DNA of 20,108 nucleotides from Candidatus Caldarchaeum sp. (GTDB lineage Archaea > Thermoproteota > Nitrososphaeria_A > Caldarchaeales > Caldarchaeaceae): assembly GCA_025054795.1 (NCBI GenBank), contig JANWZU010000020.1:1-20108 (forward strand). The letters run 5' to 3'. A model generated the notes under the pieces. That model saw only the letters and a list, made by a program, of their open reading frames with translations, did not search any database and was not told the origin of the DNA. Below, one piece after another: positions 6,704 to 13,993 of this stretch (position 1 is its first letter; the number at the start of each line of letters is the position of its first letter). The position numbers were made by a program, and so were the translations under genes.

Positions 6704-8497
6704 ATGAAGACAACCAGAGGCAAGATAATCTGGGTTGCCGGCCCGGCAGTCAAGGCTGACGGCATGATGGGGGCGAAAATGTATGAGACGGTCTATGTGG
6801 GTGAGCAGAGGCTGATAGGCGAGATAATCAAGCTCACGGGCGACGTGGCTTTCATACAGGTCTACGAGAACACAAGCGGCCTCCGCCCCGGTGAGCCGGT
6901 TGAGTCAACAGGCTCGCCTCTGTCAGTTTCGCTGGGGCCTGGGATGCTTGGAAGCATCTACGACGGGGTTCAGAGGCCTCTTGACGTGATAGGCAGGATT
7001 GCGGGCGGGTTCATCAAGCGTGGAATAAAGGCAGACCAGCTGCCTATGGATAAAAAATGGCGGTTCATTCCTTTAGTCAAGAAAGGCGAGGAGGCTGGAC
7101 CCGGCGACATCTTGGGCGAGGTTCCCGAAACACCTCTAATCACCTCTAAGGTCATGGTTCCGCCCGACGCAAGGCATGGAAAACTGACATACGTAGCTCC
7201 GGAATCCGACTACGTCGTCGACGATGTCGTGGCAGAGATTGAGACGAAGGACGGGAAACAGCCTCTTAAGCTCTACCACAGATGGCCTGTTAGAAGGCCT
7301 AGGCCTTTCAGCAGAAGGCTTGACCCCGAGGTCCCGACAATCACCGGACAAAGGGTTCTCGACACCTTCTTCCCCATCTCCAAAGGCGGAACGGCATGCA
7401 TTCCAGGAGCCTTCGGTACAGGCAAAACCGTGACGCTTCATCAGCTTGCGAAGTGGAGCGATGCGAAGGTCATCTTCCACGTCGGATGCGGTGAGAGAGG
7501 AAACGAGGAGTCGGAGGTTTTGACCGAGTTTCCGCACCTCAAAGACCCGGCGACCGGAAGGCCTTTGATGGAGCGGACGGTTCTGATAGCCAACACAAGC
7601 AACATGCCCGTAGCCGCCAGAGAAGCTAGCATATACACGGGCGTCACGATGGCTGAGTACTTCAGGGACATGGGGTACGACGTGCTTCTTGTAGCAGACT
7701 CGACAAGCAGATGGGCTGAGGCGCTGAGGGAGATAAGCGGAAGGCTGGAGGAGATGCCTGCTGAGGAGGGTTATCCCAGCTACTTGGCGAGCAGGCTGGC
7801 TGAGTTCTACGAAAGAGCCGGCAGGGTCGTAAACATAGGGAAGCCAGAAAGAGTCGGAAGCGTGTCGCTTGTGGGAGCCGTAAGCCCGCCGGGAGGAGAC
7901 TTTACAGAGCCCGTGACAACCCACACCATGAGGTTCATAAGGACTTTCTGGGCTCTCGACGCAAACCTAGCTTACACGAGACACTATCCTGCGATAAACT
8001 GGATTACATCCTACTCGGCGTACGTTGAGACCGTTAGAAAGTGGTGGGCTGAGAACGTCTCACCCGACTGGTACGACCTACGTTTCCAGGCATACAGGCT
8101 TCTGCAGAGGGAGGCCGACCTGCTTGAGCTGGTCAGGCTGCTCGGCCCCGAGGCTCTGCCTGACGAGGAGAAGCTCATACTCGACGTCGCTAGGATGATA
8201 CGTGAAGGCTTTCTCCAGCAAAGCGCCTACGACGAGGTTGACTCTTACTGCCCACCTCCGAAACAGGTTAAGCTAATCAGCCTCTTCGTCAAGTTTCACA
8301 AACTCGCTGAGGAGGCTCTCCGCAGAGGCGTTCCGCTGAAGGAGATAAGAGCCATGACGATCATTCCGAAGCTCATAAGGGCGAAGTACGAGATTCCCAA
8401 CAACAGGCTTGACCTCATCTCAGAGCTTGAGAAAGCGATGGTGGAAAGCTTCGAAAGACTGTTGCTGACTGAGAAAGCGGAGGTTAAAGTGGCATGA
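6704..8497 (+). CDS. atpA: A-type (V/A-type) ATP synthase subunit A, catalytic
   Basis: Catalytic subunit of the membrane-bound archaeal ATP synthase, which makes ATP in the A3B3 head driven by an ion gradient. The 597-residue length is that of the family. Visible are the N-terminal beta-barrel (about 1-75), the A-subunit-specific insertion (about 100-195), the P-loop GAFGTGKT at 235-242, ADSTSRWAEALREISGRLEE, the AVSPPGGDFTEPV loop, and the signature YPAINWITSYSAY. I placed the start at the ATG at 6704, since MKTTRGKIIWVAGPAV is the normal N-terminus and a TATA box lies 28 bases before it. An in-frame extension to 6575 would overlap the divergent peptidase gene. The stop overlaps the start of subunit B by ATGA (8494-8497), so translation is coupled. 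No intein is present. Confidence 0.98.
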   Translation: MKTTRGKIIWVAGPAVKADGMMGAKMYETVYVGEQRLIGEIIKLTGDVAFIQVYENTSGLRPGEPVESTGSPLSVSLGPGMLGSIYDGVQRPLDVIGRIAGGFIKRGIKADQLPMDKKWRFIPLVKKGEEAGPGDILGEVPETPLITSKVMVPPDARHGKLTYVAPESDYVVDDVVAEIETKDGKQPLKLYHRWPVRRPRPFSRRLDPEVPTITGQRVLDTFFPISKGGTACIPGAFGTGKTVTLHQLAKWSDAKVIFHVGCGERGNEESEVLTEFPHLKDPATGRPLMERTVLIANTSNMPVAAREASIYTGVTMAEYFRDMGYDVLLVADSTSRWAEALREISGRLEEMPAEEGYPSYLASRLAEFYERAGRVVNIGKPERVGSVSLVGAVSPPGGDFTEPVTTHTMRFIRTFWALDANLAYTRHYPAINWITSYSAYVETVRKWWAENVSPDWYDLRFQAYRLLQREADLLELVRLLGPEALPDEEKLILDVARMIREGFLQQSAYDEVDSYCPPPKQVKLISLFVKFHKLAEEALRRGVPLKEIRAMTIIPKLIRAKYEIPNNRLDLISELEKAMVESFERLLLTEKAEVKVA

Positions 8498-9891
8498 CTG
8501 TCGAGAGGACGGGGCTAGAGTATCTCTCCGTTCAGGAGATAAAAGGCCCTCTGATGGTCGTGGGAGGTGTCTCAGGCGTTTCGTACGACGAGCTTGTGGA
8601 GGTCGAGACCGCCGAGGGAGAGAGAAGGCTCGGCCGTGTGATCGAGGTTGGCGAGGGAAGGGCTGTTGTCCAGATATTCGAGGGAACTCAGGGACTAGCT
8701 ATCGAGGGGACTAGGGCAAGGTTCCTAGGAACTACGTTGAAGGTTCCGGTTTCAACAGAGATGCTTGGGAGAGTTTTCGACGGGCTTGGAAGGCCTATGG
8801 ACGGGTTGCCTGAGCCGGTGGCCGAGGAGATGCTCGACATAAACGGCGAGCCCATCAACCCCGAGCAGCGGGAATACCCATCTGACTTCATACAGACAGG
8901 CATATCCTCTATTGACGGTATGAACAGTCTTGTCCGAGGTCAGAAGCTCCCCATCTTCTCCGGCGCTGGACTTACCCACAACATGCTGGCCGCCCAGATC
9001 GCTAGGCAGGCCACGGTTCCGGGGAGAGAAGAGGAGTTTGCCGTGATATTCGCAGCAGTCGGCGTCCAGAACGACGAAGCCCGCTTCTTCAGAAGAAGCC
9101 TAGAGGAAAGCGGAGCCATAAGCAGAAGCGCCCTTTTCCTAAACCTAGCCGACGACCCGGCCATCGAAAGAATAGTCACTCCACGCATCGCATTAACGCT
9201 CGCAGAATACCTAGCTTTCAAACAAGGCTACCACGTTCTCGTAATCATCACCGACATAACCAACTACGCCGAGGCGCTACGGGAAGTAAGCGCAGCCCGT
9301 GAAGAAGTGCCGGGTAGGAAGGGCTATCCCGGATACATGTACACAGACCTTGCGTCGCTCTACGAGAGAGCTGGAAGAATCAAGGGGTTGAAGGGAAGCC
9401 TTACGCAGATGCCCATCCTCAGCATGCCGAGCGACGACATCACCCACCCGATTCCCGACCTCACCGGCTACATAACCGAGGGTCAGATAGTTCTCTCAAG
9501 AGACCTCTACAGAAAAGGAATCTATCCGCCTGTCAACGTGCTGATGAGTCTAAGCAGACTGATGGGCCCGGGAATAATCTCTCAGAAGAGAACCCGTGCC
9601 GACCACGGCGACGTCAGCAACCAGCTGTACGCCGCATACGCCCGGGCTGTTCAGCTACGCTCGCTTGCAGAGATCGTGGGCACGGCAGGCCTTTCTGAAA
9701 CCGACCTAAAGTATCTGGAGTTCGGCGACCTTTTCGAGCAACGCTTCCTCAAGCAGTCATACACGGAGAACAGGACATTAGACCAAACGATAGAGATAGC
9801 TTGGGAGATACTTTCAACACTCCCAGAGACCGAGCTGACGAAGATAAAGGAGGAGCACATCAAGAAGCATTACCGCAAGCGGGTGGGTTAA
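8494..9891 (+). CDS. atpB: A-type (V/A-type) ATP synthase subunit B, regulatory/non-catalytic
   Basis: Non-catalytic nucleotide-binding partner of subunit A in the A3B3 head. It is 465 residues long, the usual size. It lacks a functional P-loop: the equivalent stretch reads FSGAGLTHNMLAAQIARQ, as expected for B. Other family marks are TDITNYAEALREVSAAREE, GYPGYMYTDLASLYERAGR and the C-terminal-domain entry PSDDITHPIPDLTGYITEGQ. The start ATG overlaps the TGA of subunit A, and a good ribosome-binding site, GGAGGT (8479-8484), lies about 9 bases upstream. Archaeal operons usually continue with subunit D; here a transporter follows directly, so the remaining subunits must be encoded elsewhere or before other genes outside this window. 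Confidence 0.98.
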   Translation: MTVERTGLEYLSVQEIKGPLMVVGGVSGVSYDELVEVETAEGERRLGRVIEVGEGRAVVQIFEGTQGLAIEGTRARFLGTTLKVPVSTEMLGRVFDGLGRPMDGLPEPVAEEMLDINGEPINPEQREYPSDFIQTGISSIDGMNSLVRGQKLPIFSGAGLTHNMLAAQIARQATVPGREEEFAVIFAAVGVQNDEARFFRRSLEESGAISRSALFLNLADDPAIERIVTPRIALTLAEYLAFKQGYHVLVIITDITNYAEALREVSAAREEVPGRKGYPGYMYTDLASLYERAGRIKGLKGSLTQMPILSMPSDDITHPIPDLTGYITEGQIVLSRDLYRKGIYPPVNVLMSLSRLMGPGIISQKRTRADHGDVSNQLYAAYARAVQLRSLAEIVGTAGLSETDLKYLEFGDLFEQRFLKQSYTENRTLDQTIEIAWEILSTLPETELTKIKEEHIKKHYRKRVG

Positions 9892-9921
9892 ACCTTTCAA
9901 AAAGATAATTTCAAATGGTTC

Positions 9922-11043
9922 CTGCTAAGCTGGCTTTTCGGCGACAGAATAGCATACACCTTGAACTGGCTAGCCATCGCCCCGGCGCAGCCTTTCATAG
10001 CCGAGGAGTTCGGAGTCGGCGTAGCGTCTCTCGGCTTGTTGGGCTCTGTTTTCCTAGTCGGCATAGGATTTTTTCAAATACCTGCGGGAATCGTTGCGTC
10101 GAAGTACGGCCCTCGGAGAACAGCTCTTCTTGGACTCGGATTATCCTCTGTTTTCTCAGGCCTTTGCGGATTAGCGTCCTCCTTCGAGCTCCTTCTGGTC
10201 TTCAGACTGTTGGCTGGAATTTTCATGAGTTTCTTCTTCGGCCCCGGGATAGCCTTCCTAATACCTTTCTTCAGTGTTAAAGAGAGGGGTGTAGCTCTAG
10301 GTCTGTACAACGGCGGGTTCCACGTAGGGTCTTTGATCGCTCTCGGGCTCTGGCCTTTCGTAGTCATCTCTGTCGGCTGGAGGCTGGCTCTAGCCATTCC
10401 CGGGCTGCTGGGTGTTTTCATGGCCGCCGCAACTCTGTCCGTTTCACGGGGGCATGAGAACAGAGGGGTTGAAGAGAAGGTCGAGCTGGGTGCTTTGAGG
10501 AGCAGGGTAGTTTGGCTTTCGGCGCTCGGGCTCACTTTTTCAGGAGGGTCTTGGTATCCTCTGACACAGTTCGGCATCCTCTATTTGACTGCGGACATCG
10601 GTCTCGGGCTTGAGACTGCTGGGTTGCTGATGGCCGGCATGAGCGTGGGCAGCGTGTTGGCCTCTCCCTTCATGGGCAGAGTCTACGACTCAACCTCCTC
10701 GAAGAAAAAATTAATCATGGCGGTAAACGCAGGAACCACAATTGGAATAGCTGCTATGACTGTTAGGAACGCCGCTCTATTAGCGTTAGTCATTTTCTTC
10801 CTCGGGGTGTTATACATCGGAGCCTACACAGTTTACTACTTGATTCCTATGGAAAAGGTCAACGGTCCTGAGGTTCCTGTGGCCATAGCACTCGTAAACA
10901 GCGTTCAGCTTGTGTCTGCATCTGTTCTTCCTTACTTTTTCGGCGCAACGGTAGTGGCTTTCGGCTACGGAGCAGGCTGGCTACTGATTGGGTTGGTTAG
11001 CAGCCTTTCTCTTGTCGTCGCCAGCCGGATTAAATTTGATTAA
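9922..11043 (+). CDS. Major facilitator superfamily transporter (start uncertain)
   Basis: A polytopic membrane protein with about 12 predicted helices in two halves. The MFS motif A is visible after helix 2 (GIVASKYGPRRTALLG), with a weaker copy between helices 8 and 9 (GRVYDSTSSKKKLI). The substrate is not recognisable. Oddity: the frame is open back to the subunit B stop (9889-9891), and helix 1 seems to begin near WFLLSWLFGDRIAYTL, yet the only standard start in this frame is TTG at 9961, which would cut helix 1. An ATG at 9915 is one base out of frame. I give 9922 (CTG) as a placeholder; the real start may be the 9915 ATG if a one-base indel exists. The stop lies inside the palindrome upstream of the next gene. 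Confidence is high for the family and low for the start. Confidence 0.8.
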   Translation: MLSWLFGDRIAYTLNWLAIAPAQPFIAEEFGVGVASLGLLGSVFLVGIGFFQIPAGIVASKYGPRRTALLGLGLSSVFSGLCGLASSFELLLVFRLLAGIFMSFFFGPGIAFLIPFFSVKERGVALGLYNGGFHVGSLIALGLWPFVVISVGWRLALAIPGLLGVFMAAATLSVSRGHENRGVEEKVELGALRSRVVWLSALGLTFSGGSWYPLTQFGILYLTADIGLGLETAGLLMAGMSVGSVLASPFMGRVYDSTSSKKKLIMAVNAGTTIGIAAMTVRNAALLALVIFFLGVLYIGAYTVYYLIPMEKVNGPEVPVAIALVNSVQLVSASVLPYFFGATVVAFGYGAGWLLIGLVSSLSLVVASRIKFD

Positions 11044-11060
11044 CCACTTGTAAGTGGTTA
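11041..11060. promoter_or_regulatory. Palindromic candidate operator upstream of the flavin-barrel/UbiA unit
   Basis: TAACCACTT-GT-AAGTGGTTA is a perfect inverted repeat with 9-base arms and a 2-base centre. It starts on the transporter's stop codon and ends directly before the TATA box at 11064. A 2-base loop makes an RNA hairpin unlikely, so a dimeric DNA-binding regulator is the better reading. Binding there would cover the BRE and block recruitment of TFB. Confidence 0.55.
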
Positions 11061-11072
11061 AATCTTATATAC
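11058..11072 (+). promoter_or_regulatory. Archaeal promoter for the split-barrel flavoprotein gene
   Basis: TTAAATCTTATATAC has a TATA box (CTTATATAC, 11064-11072) centred about 25 bases upstream of the ATG at 11093. This spacing supports that ATG over the in-frame GTG at 11054, which would lie within or upstream of the promoter. Confidence 0.65.
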
Positions 11073-11092
11073 AGAAGAAACTACGTAAAAGC

Positions 11093-11566
11093 ATGGACGT
11101 TTTCGAAGCAGCAGAAAAAATTATGGAGAACGCTCTGGTCTCGGCCCTCAGCGTAGCATCACCAAAGGGACAGGTCTCAACACATCCCATGCTCCCCCTA
11201 TACAGCAGGGAAAGGAAGAAGCTTTACTTCACCTCAAGCATCCTCTTCAGCAGGAAAGTCGAGCACATAAAAACAAACCCTAAGGTAGGAGTTCTCTTCA
11301 GCGGAAGGCAGTTCATCAACACACCGTCCTACGCAGCAGTACACGTCAAGGGCGACGCCAAAATCTACGAGGAAAACCTTAACAACGGATGGATGTGGCT
11401 CCTCGACCTGTGGACTAGGAAGGAGCCCTACATAGGGGCCTACATAAAACAAAGGCTGGCTTTACCGCTTTTCTGGGAGAGAATAATAATAGAGGTCACG
11501 CCCCGTGAGATCCTTCTCTGGGACGACGGAGACGTTTCGAAACAGCCGAGGAGGTGGGTGAGATGA
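11093..11566 (+). CDS. Pyridoxamine 5'-phosphate oxidase-like FMN/F420-binding split-barrel protein
   Basis: A 157-residue protein matching the small split-beta-barrel flavin-binding fold. The stretch LYFTSSILFSRKVEHIKTNPKVGVLFS (about 44-70; first 20 bases' worth only quoted in part elsewhere) is the family hallmark, a strand followed by a Ser-Arg-Lys flavin-phosphate contact and the NPKVGVLF strand. Members are homodimers or heterodimers binding FMN or F420 and reduce or oxidise small molecules; the substrate is not predictable. I chose the ATG at 11093 from its TATA distance. The TGA overlaps the start of the prenyltransferase gene as ATGA, so the two proteins are probably made together. 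The prenyltransferase carries a second, apparently related barrel, and a functional pairing is an inference from that. Confidence 0.75.
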   Translation: MDVFEAAEKIMENALVSALSVASPKGQVSTHPMLPLYSRERKKLYFTSSILFSRKVEHIKTNPKVGVLFSGRQFINTPSYAAVHVKGDAKIYEENLNNGWMWLLDLWTRKEPYIGAYIKQRLALPLFWERIIIEVTPREILLWDDGDVSKQPRRWVR

Positions 11567-12876
11567 GCGTGGAGGTTGAGCAGTTCAGCGACACCTCCGT
11601 ATCATTCATAGACGAGGACGGATACCCTGTAAGCTTCCCCGCAAAAGTAAGGCCTATTGGAGAAGGCTACATGATTGAATGGCCACAGTACCTGCCTGTT
11701 CCGAGACAGATTACCCTGCTTTTCAACCACATCACACCAATACCCACAGGCGGATACACAGACAGGAGATACGTGATGGTCAGAGGGTCTGTTGAGAAAT
11801 CAGGCGACACCGTACTCTTCAGACCTGAAAAGTCTTACGGATGGGATGAGAAGAAAAAACCGTTTTTCCAGTACTGCGAGGAGAAGACCTCGCAGGCTAA
11901 AAACTACCTTGCGAAACTCAGCAAAAACATAGGAAGGCCTGTTAAACCACGTTTACCCACAGCTCAGCTTCTTTTCAGAGCAACGAGGTTCCCGTTCCTT
12001 ACAGCAACGGTCGCACCTGTGTTGATTGGAGCCGGGTCGGCGGCATATCTCGGATACTTCGACCCGCTACTCCTGCTACTGACGCTAGTGGGTGCAAGCC
12101 TCATACATCTGGGGCTCAACATGACCAACGACTACTTCGACCACAAGCTTGGCGCAGACGAGTCAAACATAACTCCAACACCTTTCAGCGGAGGCTCACG
12201 AATAATTCAGTACGGCCTCCTCACATCCGGGCAGGTGGCCTCTTTGGCTGCGTTATTCTACGTTGCAGGTGTGGCTATAGGCCTCTACCTTGCTCTGCTG
12301 CGTGGGTTAATACCCATACTGACGGTGATGGGTGTTGGGGTTTTGATAAGCGTGGCTTACACAGCCCCTCCCCTGAAGCTGGCTTACAGGGGTGTCGGAG
12401 AAGTGGCGGTCGGGATAGGCTTCGGCCCCATAATAGTGTTGGGCAGCCATTACGTTCAAGCACAGTTATTCAGCATCCAAGCACTGCTGGCCTCGGTTCC
12501 GATCGGCATACTCATTTGCCTGATACTGTACGTCAACGAGATACCCGACGCCCCATACGACGCTCAAGCTGGTAAGAGAACCTTGGTGACCCGGCTTAAC
12601 GCCGGTCAAGTGATAAGCCTCTACAAGCTGTTGTTGGCGACCGCATACGCTATGATAGCTTTGCCTGTGCTTGTAGGATACGCTCCCCCCACGGCGCTCA
12701 TCGCGCTGGCCACAATCCCAACCGCCGTAAACACGGTTAAATCCGTGAAACAGACCTACGGAAGCCCATACCTGATGATCCCTGCTCTTGCGGCGAACAT
12801 CCGTGTAGCCACGTTCACAGGCCTGCTGCACGCCCTAGGTTTCTTCCTGTGGCCCGTAATTATGCTGCTGGCGTAA
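11563..12876 (+). CDS. UbiA-family prenyltransferase (MenA-like) with N-terminal split-barrel-like domain
   Basis: A 437-residue fusion. Residues 1-110 form a soluble domain (SVSFIDEDGYPVSFPAKV, LLFNHITPIPTG, RRYVMVRGSVEK) that resembles the FMN-binding split-barrel family. After a linker, about 130-437 is an integral UbiA prenyltransferase with roughly eight or nine helices. Both metal-diphosphate motifs are intact: NDYFDHKLGAD (Asn189, Asp190, Asp193, Asp199) and NEIPDAPYDAQAGKRT (Asp329, Asp333). The stretch YTAPPLKLAYRGVGE resembles MenA, which prenylates 1,4-dihydroxy-2-naphthoate for menaquinone. The role is therefore likely quinone or another prenylated lipid. A GGAGGTG ribosome-binding site lies about 7 bases before the ATG at 11563, favouring it over the GTG at 11554. 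It overlaps the flavoprotein gene by 4 bases. Confidence 0.85.
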   Translation: MSVEVEQFSDTSVSFIDEDGYPVSFPAKVRPIGEGYMIEWPQYLPVPRQITLLFNHITPIPTGGYTDRRYVMVRGSVEKSGDTVLFRPEKSYGWDEKKKPFFQYCEEKTSQAKNYLAKLSKNIGRPVKPRLPTAQLLFRATRFPFLTATVAPVLIGAGSAAYLGYFDPLLLLLTLVGASLIHLGLNMTNDYFDHKLGADESNITPTPFSGGSRIIQYGLLTSGQVASLAALFYVAGVAIGLYLALLRGLIPILTVMGVGVLISVAYTAPPLKLAYRGVGEVAVGIGFGPIIVLGSHYVQAQLFSIQALLASVPIGILICLILYVNEIPDAPYDAQAGKRTLVTRLNAGQVISLYKLLLATAYAMIALPVLVGYAPPTALIALATIPTAVNTVKSVKQTYGSPYLMIPALAANIRVATFTGLLHALGFFLWPVIMLLA

Positions 12877-12879
12877 GAC

Positions 12880-12893
12880 AACATTAAAATCCG
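12880..12893 (+). promoter_or_regulatory. Archaeal promoter for carbamoyltransferase 1
   Basis: AACATTAAAATCC is an A/T-rich TATA-like box just after the prenyltransferase stop, centred about 27 bases before the ATG at 12914. There is no Shine-Dalgarno sequence, only a CATCATCATCATG run at the start codon, which fits a leaderless transcript. Confidence 0.5.
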
Positions 12894-12913
12894 TCTCTTC
12901 AAACATCATCATC

Positions 12914-13993
12914 ATGGTTCAGAGAACGACGGCGGGTAAACCGCCTTATGTGGGCAAGCTGCATGGTAAAGATTTCCTCAACACCAACGACTTCAGCCAA
13001 GAGGAGATAAACAGCATTCTGAAGGCTGCCAGAGACCTTCGTCAGAAGTTTAAGTCCAAGCGACCAACAGAGTATCTCAAGGGACAGACGCTTTTCATGC
13101 TTTTCTACAACAGGTCGTTGAGGACGAGGAACTCCTTCGAAGCCGGCATATACCAGCTAGGGGGCCACGCCCACTTCCTAAGCCCTTCCGACGTCTACAC
13201 ACCTACTTTACCGGAGGACATGATCCCCTACCAGACTGAGTCAATAGCAGACGTTGCGAGGGTCCTCAGCACCTACGGCGACGCGATAGCTGTTAGAATA
13301 TACGGCGACGCAGCCAAATGGCACATAGGAAGAGGACATCGAGTAATCCAAGAGTTCGCCAAGTGGAGCAGCATACCCGTGCTGAACATGGAGGACGACA
13401 TATACCATCCTTTCCAAGCCCTAGCCGACATCATGGCGATAACCGACGTTGCGCCCAAGCCCAAAGGGAAAAAATTCGTCGTCTCCTACGCATACTCGGG
13501 AGGACTCAAGCCTCTGGCGGTACCTCAGAGCTGCATCCTAGTAGGAACACAGTTCGGAATGGATGTTGTTCTTGCCCATCCACCCGGCTTCGAGCTCGAA
13601 GACCACGTCATACAGGCGTGCAGGAAGAACGTCGAAAAGTACGGAGGCTCCTTCGAGATAACTCATGACATGAAAGAGGCCTTCGAAGGCGCTGACTTTG
13701 TCTATCCTAAGGCATGGTCTCCAAAGAAATTCTTCCCACCCTACACCACGTCTGTTGACAAAGAAGGGGCGACGAAGTACCAAGACGGTTTCAAGTCATG
13801 GATATGCACGCCTGAGTTGATGGACTTGACGAACAAAGGTAAGTACATGCACTGCGGTCCAGCGGACAGAGGGCAGGAGGTTGTGGACGAGGTTATCGAC
13901 AGCCCCAGCTACTCGCTGTACTTTCAGCAGGCCGAGAACAGGCTTCACGTACAGAAAGCGGTAATGTCCATGGTCATGGGTAGAAAGAGATGA
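12914..13993 (+). CDS. Knotted-type carbamoyltransferase 1 (YgeW/AOTCase/SOTCase-like)
   Basis: Aspartate/ornithine carbamoyltransferase fold, 359 residues, longer than ordinary OTCase. From memory of the families, the centre (SYAYSGGLKPLAVPQ, FGMDVVLAHPPGFEL, GADFVYPKAWSP) resembles YgeW, and the end (SPSYSL...QQAENRLHVQKAVM) resembles N-acetylornithine carbamoyltransferase; both belong to the knotted clade with a proline-rich loop. It therefore probably moves a carbamoyl group between carbamoyl phosphate and a modified or ureido substrate, not ornithine. The carbamoyl-phosphate motif STRTR is changed to SLRTR (68-72), HPFQA stands for HPxQ (165-169), and HCLP is changed to HCGP (313-316). 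The next gene begins at the ATGA overlap. With carbamate kinase downstream, a catabolic direction giving carbamoyl phosphate is plausible. Confidence 0.88.
   Translation: MVQRTTAGKPPYVGKLHGKDFLNTNDFSQEEINSILKAARDLRQKFKSKRPTEYLKGQTLFMLFYNRSLRTRNSFEAGIYQLGGHAHFLSPSDVYTPTLPEDMIPYQTESIADVARVLSTYGDAIAVRIYGDAAKWHIGRGHRVIQEFAKWSSIPVLNMEDDIYHPFQALADIMAITDVAPKPKGKKFVVSYAYSGGLKPLAVPQSCILVGTQFGMDVVLAHPPGFELEDHVIQACRKNVEKYGGSFEITHDMKEAFEGADFVYPKAWSPKKFFPPYTTSVDKEGATKYQDGFKSWICTPELMDLTNKGKYMHCGPADRGQEVVDEVIDSPSYSLYFQQAENRLHVQKAVMSMVMGRKR

Noticed and set aside
6610..6765. 52-residue hydrophobic N-terminal extension of the M24 peptidase, resembling a membrane anchor
   Set aside because: It is the antisense of the ATPase A promoter and start region, and the ATG at 6609 fits both the TATA distance and the family N-terminus.
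7136..7924. 262-residue minus-strand open frame inside the ATPase A gene
   Set aside because: Antisense of highly conserved coding sequence, with Arg/Ser-rich composition and no family resemblance.
12905..12916. CATCATCATCAT repeat at the start of carbamoyltransferase 1
   Set aside because: Only four units, too short to call a repeat element or a slippage switch with confidence.
12914..13993. Simple ornithine carbamoyltransferase (argF) of arginine biosynthesis
   Set aside because: The motifs, the extra length, the YgeW/AOTCase-like centre and the absence of other arginine genes argue against it; the same applies to the copy at 17768-18787.
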